64,000 bases of DNA from Diphasiastrum complanatum (taxonomy: Eukaryota > Streptophyta > Lycopodiopsida > Lycopodiales > Lycopodiaceae), in assembly GCA_029204225.1 (NCBI GenBank), contig CM055092.1:19647222-19711221 (forward strand), in the 5' to 3' direction. A program made the translations under genes and the position numbers. Of this stretch, positions 11,062 to 22,025 are shown piece after piece; within the stretch, counting starts at the first letter, position 1, and every line of letters starts with the position of its first letter. A model generated the notes under the pieces. That model made no database searches. It was given only the letters and a program-made list of their open reading frames with translations, and was not told the origin of the DNA.

Positions 11062-12264
11062 TTGGAAGAAGACCTATTCATGGACCAACCACTTGGTTTT
11101 GTGAGCCAAGAATATCCAAAATACGGATGTCACATGAATAAAAGCATTTATGGTCTGAAACAAGCAACGAGACAATATTATAGAAAGAAGGACGAAGTAC
11201 TACGTTCCATAGGCTTCAAACCTTGATTTGCTAAATCAAATGTCTATATCAAGCATGTCCAAAATGAAATAATCATTCTAGTTGTTTATGTTGATGACAC
11301 ACTTATCTTCTCAAAAAGAGATAAGTTAATTTTAGATGTCAAAAGAGACATTTCTGAAATATTTGAGATCGCTGACCTAGGAGAAGTTAAAATTTATCTA
11401 GGCTTGCAAATCGTGAGAGACTTTGAAGGTGGTAAGTTGTATCTTCACCAACAAAAGCACACTCAAAAGATCATTGAAGACTTCAACATGCTCAAATGCA
11501 AAGGTGTGCATACTCCCATGATACCTGAAACAGTACTGAACAAGGCAGATTGTCCATAGACTCTCGAGGAGGATGAACAAATGACCAAAACACCCTATCG
11601 TAGGTTGATTGGATCATTGTTATATCTAGCAAACAACACTAGACCTGATATAGAATCTGTAGTATACAGGTTGAGCCAATATTCTCAGAACCCAGGATCG
11701 TTGCATTGGAAGTTGGAAAAGAGAGTACTACAATATCTCCAGGAAACGAAAGACTATGGACTATGTTATTCAAAGGAAGCTGGATTTCACATCGAATCTT
11801 ACAGTGACGCAAGTTGGGCATCCATGAAGGATGATAGCAAAAGTATTTCAGGAGGTTGTACTCTAGCATCCGACGCAACCATACTCTGGATTAGCAAGAA
11901 GCAAACAACAGTAGCTCAATCTTCCTGTGAAGCAGAATATGTAGTAGCAGCCAAGCTGGCAAACGAGCTGATCTGGATCAAACAGATATTGGAAGGATTT
12001 GATGAATCTAATTTTGAATTTTATGTCTTGTTAATGGATAACACTTCAGCAATCTATCTTACGAAAGATCTTGTATTTCACTTGAAAATGAAGCACATAG
12101 CTATCAAGTATCATGTGATTTGGGACTTAGTCGAGAAGAAGATACTGAAGAAAGTCTTCATACCCATAGAGGAAATGATAGCTGATATCTTTACAAAGCC
12201 ACTAAGTAAAGCTTTGTTCGAGAAGCAACGAAGAAGATTGGGGTTAATCCAACTGCCACTTTGA
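11062..12264 (+). pseudogene. Copia RT (C-terminal part) and RNase H, family B copy 1
   Basis: The frame begins inside RT with LEEDLFMDQPLGF (the LEEEIYMEQPEGF block), then KSIYGLKQATRQYY (SLYGLKQAPR.W) and VVYVDDTLIFSK, the YVDD catalytic box. An open stretch at 11581-12264 supplies the linker RRLIGSLLYL..TRPDI and RNase H with SYSDASWA, WISKKQTTVAQSSCEAEYV and KHIAIKYH, ending IADIFTKPLS and a stop. In-frame stops interrupt it at about 11226 and 11558. Everything upstream (gag, protease, integrase, early RT) is missing. The polypurine tract and 3' LTR follow directly. Confidence 0.9.
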
Positions 12265-12272
12265 GAGGGAGC

Positions 12273-13227
12273 TGTAGAACAACTAATCAGATAGATCTTG
12301 ATTCTACTAACAAAGCGCGCAGTTTACTTGACAAAGGATGAGAAAGAAACGAACCTAAACTCAAAACATTTCTATTCGTGACCAACTCAAAAAGATTTGC
12401 GAAGGATTCGTGAAATTTGTCTTGTAGTCAACTCGAAAGATTCGCGAAACAATTTTTTGTAGAAGCTTGTGGCTTTCTTGTTGAAGCTTGAAAGATTCGC
12501 AAACAGAATCTTGTCACGAAATATTCTGTTTCATGTTCAAGTCGCAAAAAATTCGTGAAATCTTCTGGACTGTTTTTCAAGTCACCTGTTGCAAAACTAT
12601 CTCGAATAGTTCACAAAATATTCTAGATTTATCCTTCAAGCTCAAGAATTGTCATCTGTCGCGAACAATTCGCGAAAGACAAAAAAGTCACAAAGAGACA
12701 AGTGTGCGAACAATTCGCGAAACACAAAGCTGAGACAAAGAGATGAACTGTTGCGAATTATTCGCGAACAGAATTTATTTGACCCTAGAGACAGAGCGTC
12801 TATTTGAATATCAACCATCATAAATGGTTAGATATCTACTGTTACAGCATTGAAAGGCCAAAATACCTGTAAATAAAAGGCCAAAAGACCTGTCCTGTAA
12901 CAATATAAATACATGTGCACTACTCGTTGTAACACACTCACTCAATCAGAGACACAATAGCGAGATAAGACAACAAGAGATGTATATTGATGAATCAAAT
13001 TCAGAGTTATAAAATTTTGTTTTTGATCAATAGTTTCTTATTGTCTAGATAGTCTTAAGTTGCCTCTTACTTCCGCATATAATTTCCACATTCATATTCA
13101 ATCAGAACTAATACTGTTCTATTAGTACATAGATCAGATACAATCCCGATGAAGACGCTGATACTAGTTTGATTTATTTGAACTTGCATTGTGTTCTCTG
13201 TGGAAGAATAATTACTATTTTTCCTAT
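12273..13227 (+). repeat. 3' LTR of copia family B copy 1
   Basis: The LTR starts TGTAGAACAACTAATC directly after the purine tract TTTGAGAGGGAGC that follows the pol stop. It ends near TTTTTCCTAT by alignment with B2 (46274-47173), whose end is fixed by its primer site. Length is about 955 bp. From 12360 to 12770 it contains a run of short TTCGCGAA/ATTCGCGAAA-type motifs. Confidence 0.8.
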
Positions 13228-14622
13228 GATTATTATTTATTCTTATGAAAGATATCTCTCTAGGTTTATACATTAATCTCTTCCATCTTGGTGGTGAGAT
13301 AGTAAATTTTTGTGTGTAGAATATTGTTTTTCTTATGTGTATGAATCCACACATGTGTGTACTATTATTGTACGGTTGTTGTATGGACATGGATAGTAGC
13401 ATATGATATCTAAGTGTTTATGACAAGTTCTTACTAATTTTTCATCTTCTATGTGTAGTTGATGCATGATTTCTACATTGGTAGTGAAGCTAGATGTGCT
13501 CTACAAATTAGCTGAAGGTCAAAGGGCATAATTAGGTCTTTGTTATTTGATTTTTTCACATCGGCTACCTATTGGTCCATGTCACTAGATGTAGATTCAG
13601 TGAAAACTCGCAGAGGTGATCCTACCATGTGTCATCATTTGATTTGCACACATGTCAAAAAATCATCATTAATTTGCTAGGGGACATGTGGCTAGTCAAA
13701 AGCTATCACGTGTCATTCTCTTCACACATGCAATTTTTTTTTTACAATAGGCCATGCACAAACACTGGATTTTCTTATAAAAGCATTGGATTTTCATGTT
13801 CCATATCGGTTTCGAGCACACATCCTCTTCCCAACATTCTTGAGAAGCCCCGATGTGCTCGAAAGCGATATCACATTTTCTTCTTCGTACAAACAAATTT
13901 TTTCCTTGATATTGGTTTCGAGTGTAGTTCATCTTCGCGATCTTCTTGATAAGCCACCTTGTGCTCAAAACTAATATCACATGTTCTACTCTATACGAAC
14001 TATTCTTTCTTCCTCCTTGATATCGATTTCGAGAGCAATTAGTCTATTCAGAATTTTGCTTTGTTCTTTCACACTCCAAATTGATATCAGACTCTATTTT
14101 TTGATCTAATGGTGGATTTGAATACCATGTTCTATCATTTCTCTCTAAGTTTGGCATTACAGAAAATACTAAGTATTTTAAGTCCATTTTCTCTCTTTTC
14201 TTGCTTGTGTTGCCTACTATCACCTCTAGGGCCCTAGTGTAGAGGCTTTTGTTGAGCATTATGTTCATTTCAAATCTCTCTTAAGCTTGTCTTTGTTTAG
14301 ATCTGAAAATATGATTATCATTCACTATCAAGATTTTGTGAATTTTGATAGAAAAAATACAAATCAAAACTTGATAGAATATACACCAAATTGCATGATG
14401 ATTTCAAGGCTGTCGATTCGTGCTAGTTACATAATAAGAAGTGTAGGTTTTTGGAATTTCAAATTGATTTTGTTTTTTTATCTTCTTTTGAATATTTTTT
14501 ATGATTATTAGAAAGCTTCCCCTTCTAATTGTTAGAACGCTTCCTCTTTTGATTGTCAAAAAGCTTTCCCTTCTACCTTTGAGACTGGTTTTTCTATTGA
14601 GTTCCATCTAGAAAGTCCAAGC
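13228..14622. other. Gene-free interval
   Basis: Frames on both strands (13629-13949, 13696-13980, 14044-14268, 14287-14511) show no recognisable motif. The region repeatedly mentions similar phrases such as TTGATATYGRTTTCGAG (about 13913 and 14018), suggesting internal short repeats. No LTR or terminal inverted repeat could be defined. Confidence 0.35.
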
Positions 14623-15180
14623 CTATGGATTTAGACTTCTATCTCAGGGATTCAGATGTTAATAATGATGATTGTGCATATTTCGATCCGACTCTGAATA
14701 GAGCATTATTTTTTGGTTCACGACTTGCTACTTTTCTCGAATCTGATTCTAAGATCAGTCTCTTTACCCTTCCTACTTTTAATATGAAAAATGTATTTTA
14801 TTTGACCTTACCTGATGTATTAGGTCTCTTTAATTTCATAGAGGTAGAGACTCTTTGCATTCTTTCCAGCAATCTTGATTATGTGATCTTATTGACTATG
14901 AAGTGGATGATCTTGTACCCAGTGTAGATGATATGATTAATGATGTATTTGTTTCTGGAAGGAATTGCTTGAAGATGGTTATTGAGAAGATGTAGGAGGA
15001 TGAAGCAAATCTACCTTTTGAGGAAGAGTTTGTAAGATTTAAGAAGCAGCTTTGTTTTCCAAATTCAACTATATATGCTCCATCTTCATTGATGTCAAGA
15101 AGAGGTCATAACATTGACCATGAAAAAGCTATCGAGGAGGACAAAGTAGAATGTGTAATTATATTGTCCTATGTGTTGTA
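14623..15180 (+). pseudogene. Unrecognised coding-like tract
   Basis: A frame from ATG at 14625 (MDLDFYLRDSDVNNDDCAYF) runs to about 14890. The reading then continues in another frame through an acidic segment (YEVDDLVPSVDDMINDVF, EEEFVRFKKQLCFPNSTIYA) to a stop near 15180, with one TAG at about 14993. The acid-rich composition and long-range readability after a single shift suggest a decayed real protein of about 185 residues. I recognise no domain. It could be a lost exon or an unusual transposon gene. Confidence 0.35.
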
Positions 15181-15407
15181 GTAGTTTTTTACTCACTAAT
15201 ATAAATCTAGACCATGTGTTCTTTATAGGTCACTAATACTTTTTCACTTTATGACAAGAAATAGTCCATCTTGATGAGTTTTCCATTCATCGTGGTGGAC
15301 ATATAATCTTTTCTAGTGAATTCGTGAGAGATCATGCACTCGACAATTATTTGAACTCATTCAAAAATCATGAGATGTGTCGTCCATTCAAAGGTTCATC
15401 CACATGG

Positions 15408-15936
15408 GGCTAAAAGCATGGTTTGGTGGTACAAAAAAAGAACCCATTTTTCATTGTACCTTTTGTAGTACATTTCACTTTGGGATTTTATTACTCATAA
15501 TTGTTTTGAGTCCACATTAAAAATGACATAACTTTATAGTGGTAAGTCCAATTTCAGCGGAGTTTGGTGTGTTAGAAAGCGCTTGATGAGCGCTTTTCAA
15601 TGATATGTTACATGGCATACTTCCGAGCTACGATTAAAAATTTATGGCAAGTCAAAAGTATGGGGATTTTATTAATCATAATTTTTTGAGTCCACATTAA
15701 AAATGATATAACTTTTTAGTGGTAAATCCAATTTCAGTAGAGTTTGGTGCATTAGAAAGCGCTTTGATGAGCAGTTTCTAACAATATGTTACATGACATA
15801 CTTCCGAGTATAGTTCTTATTGCAAGTCAAATGTATTAGTTTATAATAGTGTATAATAATACAAAAGTGCATTTCTACTCAAAAAAAGTAGTGTCCTTGA
15901 AAGTCCATGTTGTACCACCAAACCATGCTTTTAGCC
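15408..15936. mobile_element. Small non-autonomous TIR element (MITE-like)
   Basis: A perfect 27-bp terminal inverted repeat starts GGCTAAAAGCATGGTTTGGT at 15408-15434 and recurs inverted at 15910-15936. The flanks carry a matching 4-bp direct repeat ATGG (15404-15407 and 15937-15940), the expected target duplication. The 529-bp body encodes nothing. It is mostly two tandem copies of an approximately 178-bp unit (about 15480-15659 and 15660-15833), each beginning near TGGGATTTTATTA. The 4-bp duplication does not fit hAT (8), Mutator (9), PIF/Harbinger or CACTA (3) or Tc1/mariner (TA), so the superfamily is open. Confidence 0.8.
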
Positions 15937-15940
15937 ATGG

Positions 15941-16600
15941 AGAAACAATGATAATGGCAACTAAGGCACTTTCTCATTTTCTTGGAGGCCATAATTTTAC
16001 AAGAGTGCATTGATCTCAATAAGTGTGAGAACTACCATCTACTCAACCCATAGAAGAAAGTTACTCCATAAGTCTAAGCTGCAACTTTCGTTGGGAAAAG
16101 CATCCAAAATGGAGTAGAGTCTAGATATAGAGATCAATGTAATTGTATTATATTACATTTTGAAATACAGAACTACTTTTTGTGTCTATTGTCTACTAGC
16201 GCCTATATAAATTTACATGCTTCTCAAAAAAATTTGTATTTTTTTTCGATTTTGTATTATGACGTATTTGCACTCTTCTGTAAAACCCTTTAGAAAGTTG
16301 TAAAATGTAGCTATTCTTTGTGATGGTTCCACCATGTTGTGTGCTCTTGTGGAATGTTGCTCTTGCTTGCCAATAAGATATCTATAGTCCTTCTGATGAT
16401 GATATGCTGAGACTTCCATAATTTCTTGCAAACAATGATGCATGATGCCTTAATATGTGTTGCATTCAACATAATGTAAGAATGTAAATTACTATCACCA
16501 AAATGTAGATTAGTAACAGAAAAATATAAACGAGTAGCACATTTTTTTAGAATAATCTTACCATGTAATGTGTTATGTGATCTGCTCCCCATACACTTTG
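15941..16600. other. Interval without assigned gene
   Basis: Two overlapping minus-strand frames (16213-16443 and 16311-16592) have a protein-like composition but share no motif I recognise. They end at the LTR that starts at 16601. Possibly a decayed gene fragment, but unsupported. Confidence 0.3.
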
Positions 16601-17233
16601 TGTGAAAGAATCAGATCCAAAATGCACTTAATGGATCAACAAGATGTTGGCCTAATTTGGGTGCACATCTAGATTTGGCTACAAGACAGAAATCATTAAT
16701 TTACACATGCTATAATTGAATGAATCACTAAGATCTAATCATAAGCACTAAGATACAATAAGGTATTGTTCCTATCCACACAACAATAGTAGCCTACTAT
16801 CCTTCGCACGTGTGGATGCAAGATCAACAAAAATGACATTCTACACACTAGAAATCAAGATATCTTGAGAAATACACATGAGATGGACATAGAATCAAAA
16901 GAGATAAATTCTCCACATAAAATGAGACCCACAGTGCTATTGATATTTATAGCTGCTAAAATTTCATTTGGCCAATTGCCCTAAACTTTTCCTAAATTGT
17001 AACTTCTTGGTACTTCAATTAGAATGGATCCAAATTAGAATGGATACAAAGCTAGCCAATTAGAATGGATCCAAATGGGTCCAGATCCGACCTCATCCAT
17101 TAGTCTCTTGCAAAAATAGTATAAACACTATTTAGGCCTTTATTGACAAATATAAATCTATCTCTAAGTTGAAATTTCATGTTGGCCTCAAAATTGCCAA
17201 AATAAATCAACTAAAGTAGTTGAATTCTTCACA
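16601..17233 (-). repeat. 3' LTR of copia family C copy 1
   Basis: The LTR runs from TGTGAAAGAATCAG to GAATTCTTCACA (633 bp). On the minus strand it is immediately preceded by the purine tract GTTGAAGAGGGAG at 17234-17247, shared with C2 and C3. It is a diverged relative of the C3 LTR at 48226-48872. Confidence 0.75.
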
Positions 17234-18469
17234 CTCCCTCTTCAACTAGTTTTAGCATAGATTTAGATAGAATTCCTTTTTGAGCACAATCTTGATATCA
17301 TCAATATCTTGATTATTGCCTCCACTCAAAATAATATCATCTACATAGGTTGGAAGAATGGTAACATCACTCCCAACAACTCTATAGTAAAGTGAATGAT
17401 CATACTCACTCATTATGAAATTTTGAGAAAGTAGAAAGATATTAAGCTTAGCATACCAACTCCTTGGTGCTTGGTTAAGTCCATACAAACTCTTTTGTAG
17501 AAAACACACATGATTGGCTTGTCATGTGAAATCTAGCCCTCAGGTTGCTCCATAAACACCTCCTCCTCATTGATATCCAATTGCCATAGATCCCATCCAA
17601 AAAGTGTTGCAAGAGATATGATGACCCGAATGCTTACCATCTTTGCCACGGGTGCAAAGGTCTCATCATAGTCAATTCCATACTCTTGAGCATATCCTTT
17701 TTCCACCAACCTTGCCTTGCACTTGTTGATTGATCCATGTGTCATTCTTCATAAGAGCTTGATACTCAAGATCCATTGCTTGGATCCACTCCTCGTTTTG
17801 CCTTGCTTCATCTACACATGTAGGGTCATCAAAAGAGGTTAGGAAATCATAGTTTGTACCACAAACAAGTTGCTTACCCTTTTCATCATAAGTGCCTCCA
17901 AGGTTGTTGCCTTTGCCTTGATGTCCTCCTTGGCTTTTGATTTGAAGTAGGCTCTTCAACATCAACATCCAAAGTATCATCAATGTCATCAACATCAAGA
18001 ATGCTAGATCCAATGTCCACAACCACCACTTGAAGAAACGTTTGGAAAGTTTCCTTCATAAAAAATGACATCTCTTCCATTGACCACTTCTTAGTTGAAG
18101 GAATAAAAACTTTGTAAGCCTTGCTCACCTCATTATAACCAACAAATATACCTTTATTTGAAGACAAATCCTCCTTTGTCCTATCATCAAGAGTAATGTT
18201 GATATAGCAAATGCATCCAAAAGTTTTAAAAAACTTGACATTCGGGCTCTTACCAAACAAGACTTCAAAAGGGGGTTTTTCCATCCAATACCACACTCGG
18301 TCATCTATTGCATAGAAAATTAGCACACAACAAAGCTTGATCCAAAAGGATTTAGGAAGATTTGCACTTAACCTCATGGCTTTAGCACCTTCACATAAGA
18401 TTCTATTCTTCCTCTCGGCCACTCTATTTTGTTGTGGTGTCCTTGGGCTTGTGTTCTCCCTCTTGATCC
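17234..18469 (-). pseudogene. Copia pol remnant, family C copy 1
   Basis: On the minus strand, an integrase C-terminal part comes first (TPQQNRVAERKNRILCEGAKAM and the FGCICYINITLDDRTKED block, 17886-18476). A linker follows, then [29 protein letters not shown] (17533-17745), KSLYGLNQAPRSWYAKL and TYVDDIILSGG (17252-17509). After the YVDD block only a few residues remain before the LTR, so the RNase H domain is deleted. The upstream end at 18469 is cut by LTR D2. Several frameshifts are present. It is most similar to C3 at 48873-52278. Confidence 0.9.
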
Positions 18470-19471
18470 TGTTCAATTTCTATCCTCTCCATCCCTATCT
18501 CTCTGCTAATCTAGATCCATTCACTAGTTGTTGTAAATACTTGTACAGTCACATACTCTATAGAAATACACTTGTTTTCTGATAATATGCAGAAATACAA
18601 AGGAATAGATGGCAGTGTCATGACGACTCAACCGACACCGACTATTCGGCCTACCCCGACTATTCATCGATCACATCTACTCAAACGACACCGACTAATT
18701 GTCGGACACTTGACGTTGACAATTTGCCTTCATTAATTGCTCATATGTCAATATTAACTCCAAAAGTCAACTCGAACAATTGGTGACTCATCAATACCTT
18801 CATCATGACTAAACAGAATCAAATATTATTCGAAGGTGATTGCCAATAGCATGTAGTGCCTTAATCCTAATTATAAAGTACATATTAACTATTACTTTAA
18901 TTAGTTAGCCATGTGTACATATACCCTAGCGACTTATCAGTTGCTCTATTAAGCTCCACAGACATTGAATTAGCTCAATTGTCGATCAATCAAGTATTTA
19001 GAGTGCAATTGTTTTGTTCTTTCTCTCTGTTATTACAAAGTACTGATTAAGGAAGAACACGACTTTGTCTGCATTCAGACTATATTTTCTTCACAACTAA
19101 ATGATCAATGTTCTAGTAATCTAGGACATGTATATCATCTTGAATGCTCATTTTATTCATGTTCGGATCGTTTGTTGCACACAGATAAGCTTATTCTTAG
19201 ATAAGGCTTTTTTGTATGACTGATAGCATATGACAATTTGTCACTCTAGATTTCGCATCTAATACACTTCCACAAAGCTAAGTCTAAAATAATGTGTGCA
19301 TGGCTATGGAATCGATTGTGTAGATCGAGTGACTTCGAGGCTGTGATCAAGTAGGGCAAGCTTTGTCGAAGTCAGTCTGAATCCGATATACGCAGTTGCA
19401 TGCACCAAAGAATCCACCTGTTCTCGGCTAGCTTCTCCCTGTTGCAACGAGTATAGCACTGAATCCCAACA
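18470..19471 (+). repeat. 5' LTR, family D copy 2
   Basis: The LTR (1002 bp) starts TGTTCAATTTC exactly where family C pol homology stops. It ends ATCCCAACA directly before a primer-binding site. U3 holds five CCGAC/GTCGG cores at 18632-18705. The 3' LTR is not visible in the window. Confidence 0.7.
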
Positions 19472-19483
19472 TGGTATCAGAGT
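19472..19483 (+). other. Primer-binding site of element D2
   Basis: TGGTATCAGAGT immediately follows the LTR. It matches the initiator tRNA-Met primer site of plant LTR elements in all but the last base. No gag is readable downstream, so the internal region is degenerate or non-coding. Confidence 0.75.
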
Positions 19484-21622
19484 AGTGATTCTACTCTTTG
19501 ATTATTTGAAATGTCCTTTATTCTCTTCATGTAGTACAAACAAAGGTGCTTTGAGTTAGCATTATGAGAAACATTAAACATACATTTGAAGGTCTTTAAA
19601 TCTCTAGCTAATGCCACTCTATTTTGATATTGCCAATTCTAGGAACACTTAGTTGATCTCCATCCATGTGATTTGCCAACCACAAATGTCATTCTTTGAT
19701 TGAGTGACTGAAGTTAAAATTTTTGATATTGCCAATTCTAGGAACACTTAGTTGATCTCTATCCATGTGATTTGCCAACCACAAATGTCATTCTTTGATT
19801 GAGTGACTGAAGTTAAAATTCTACATTTGAGTGCTCGATTCATGATTGTTAGACCAACTACGTCCATTTTCTTTTCTTCAATAATATCTGATTCATTCAA
19901 CTTTAGAACCACTATCAACTTACCATTTACCTTCTCATTCTTAATGTTGTAAGATCTACTAAGAATATCAATAACTGATTAATTTCAATAAACAAATTGT
20001 TTGAATTGTCATATTGTAAAGATCCTTCCTTTGAGCAATATGCTTCATTGACATGAAATGGAATATGCACTATCTTTTGCATGCCTTTGTCTACCATTTT
20101 TTTTTTTATGTTCAAATGAAACGGTCGTGGAATCGAAAAATTCTTGATACTTGATAGTACAAATGTTTTTTTTTTTATCATTTTGAATATAGTAGAATAT
20201 GCTTCTTTACTAATACTAGAAAAATCGCATGCGCCTTGAAGTGTTGTCCATAATTTCTCCAACCTCGTTCATAATGTTCCTTGTCATAGTAGCTTTTATT
20301 TTACTCATTCGACTTGTGCTCAACATTGATTTTCTTGACTTAGAATTCCAAAAGGAACCTAATGAATTCCCAATGGAATTGGCATCTATGAAATGGCCTT
20401 GAGCAACCAATCCGCACAACAAATATCATTATTAGAAGAAGGTTGGTTAGAAAATTTGTGCAAACACTGTATTTATTTTATAAAGCAAAATGCTAAAACC
20501 TCTCTTAGGAAATGGAGACAAATAGATATTTGACATAAATTGTGGCATTGTATGAAAGCGAAACATTAAGGACAAATAGTAATGGTAATAGCTACTTGGA
20601 TGCACAGATCCTTCTTTTTCAATGATCACCTCTTGATGCAAGATCACAAATATCCTTTGTTGGCAATCGTCTTCTTTTATTACCTTTTGTCTTCTTATTC
20701 AACAAGTTTATATCTTTAACTAGAGACAAATATGAGATACGTAACCTTTTAGTACATTTTTTTAGGACTTCATTTTCATCCAAACAATTCTTCAAGTTCA
20801 TCTGTTATCATGATACTCCCTTGATATTTGCTTCAATTTTTCTCCTAGAAAATATAATCTTTGTATTAAATATGCATTACCGTATGTTTTCAAGGTCTCA
20901 CAATAACCTAAATGACCACTTTTTCCATGGCACATATAAATTATCAATTGCGTATCATGATGTTTTAATGAGATAATGTTCCCAATGACCGTAAATCCAA
21001 ATGCTTTGGTTTTTCTTCCCTAAAAGAGATCATCTCAGAATCTGACAATTTTGATTCTTTTGCATTCCTTGTCCTAAGCAAACCATACTCTTCAGGAAGA
21101 TCCACATGAAGATGATAAAGCTTAGATGTTAGAGAGAAAAAAAAAATAGTACGATAACAATAAAATATAATTCTCAAGAAGTAAAATAAGATCCAATATA
21201 GTGAAAAACAAATCTGAATATATGGACTCGCCATATTTAGAAATTTTGTCAAACAAACGTTCTTCTTTAGAGATGGAGATGGTGACAAGCAAACGTTTCA
21301 TCTTTGGAGATGGCGGCAAGCAAATGTTTCATCTTTGAAGTAGTGCTGATTTTTTTAAAATTTTCACATTTACAGTCTGTAAATGTTGTTTTTCAAAATG
21401 TTCCAAAATATGGGAGGGAAGCATTTTGACGTTTGAATTGTGGTGAACTATGGTTAAGCATAAATTATTTTTGATATGAGGTAGTTTCTAATGGTTTGCA
21501 TTGAAAATAGTGCGGGCAGATGCATATACAAGCTATAAAAATTTTATTTTGATTACTTTCATTTATTTGTCTCCCTCCTACATGTCATTTCTTATAGGGC
21601 CCTTTATTTGTCCATTTTGTGT
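19484..21622. other. Decayed interval, mostly minus-strand coding-like frames
   Basis: Minus-strand frames at 19927-20262, 20216-20422, 20447-20647, 20619-20801 and 20965-21288 have a protein-like look. One spot near 20890-20935 reads MCHGKSGHLGYC, faintly like a CCHC knuckle lacking one Cys. I cannot place them in a family. They may be the internal part of an old retroelement or a dead gene. A 99-bp tandem duplication lies inside. Confidence 0.3.
19622..19819. repeat. 99-bp tandem duplication (two copies)
   Basis: The segment TTTTGATATTGCCAATTCTA... at 19622-19720 is repeated at 19721-19819 with essentially one difference (CTCC to CTCT). The near identity shows a recent local duplication within older sequence. 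Confidence 0.9.
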
Positions 21623-21812
21623 CTAATGCTCAAGCAATTATTCAACTTGAAAGGTGAGGATGGACTTCTTATTTGAAATAAATGATTTGATGGATTTGTT
21701 GTAAGTGTGGAGGAGAGACCTCAAGCACCTCAAGAACAATTGAGGTATGATAGGAGGGCAAAGAAAGCTCTTCATGTGATCAAGATGAATGTGACAAACG
21801 AACTTCTCAAAT
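21623..21812 (+). pseudogene. Short copia gag fragment, family C
   Basis: The + strand resembles the gag start at 9655 and the C3 gag: a NYST-like start, RMDFLFEINDLMD, then a YDRRAKKALHVIKMNVTNELL stretch ending in a stop. The frame is broken twice. It carries only about 60 residues of the Gag N-terminal domain and no associated LTR. Confidence 0.65.
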
Positions 21813-22025
21813 AGTTTTGGTAGATAGGATGAGTTTTGGTAAATTATACTTGCCAAAAGGCTTGCAACACAAGCCAAATTAAGACTTATCAGTTAGTAGA
21901 TGATTGCAATACATTAAACTACTTTTGGTATCAAGGGTGAGTCTAAATAATTTTGACTTCTCAAGGCTCATATTAAGTGACACTTAGCACATCTAGAATG
22001 GTATGTTGGAGAAAGAGGGTGACAC

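Noticed and set aside
16213-16592. A transposase gene next to the TIR element
   Set aside because: Two overlapping minus-strand frames show no DDE motif or recognisable domain.
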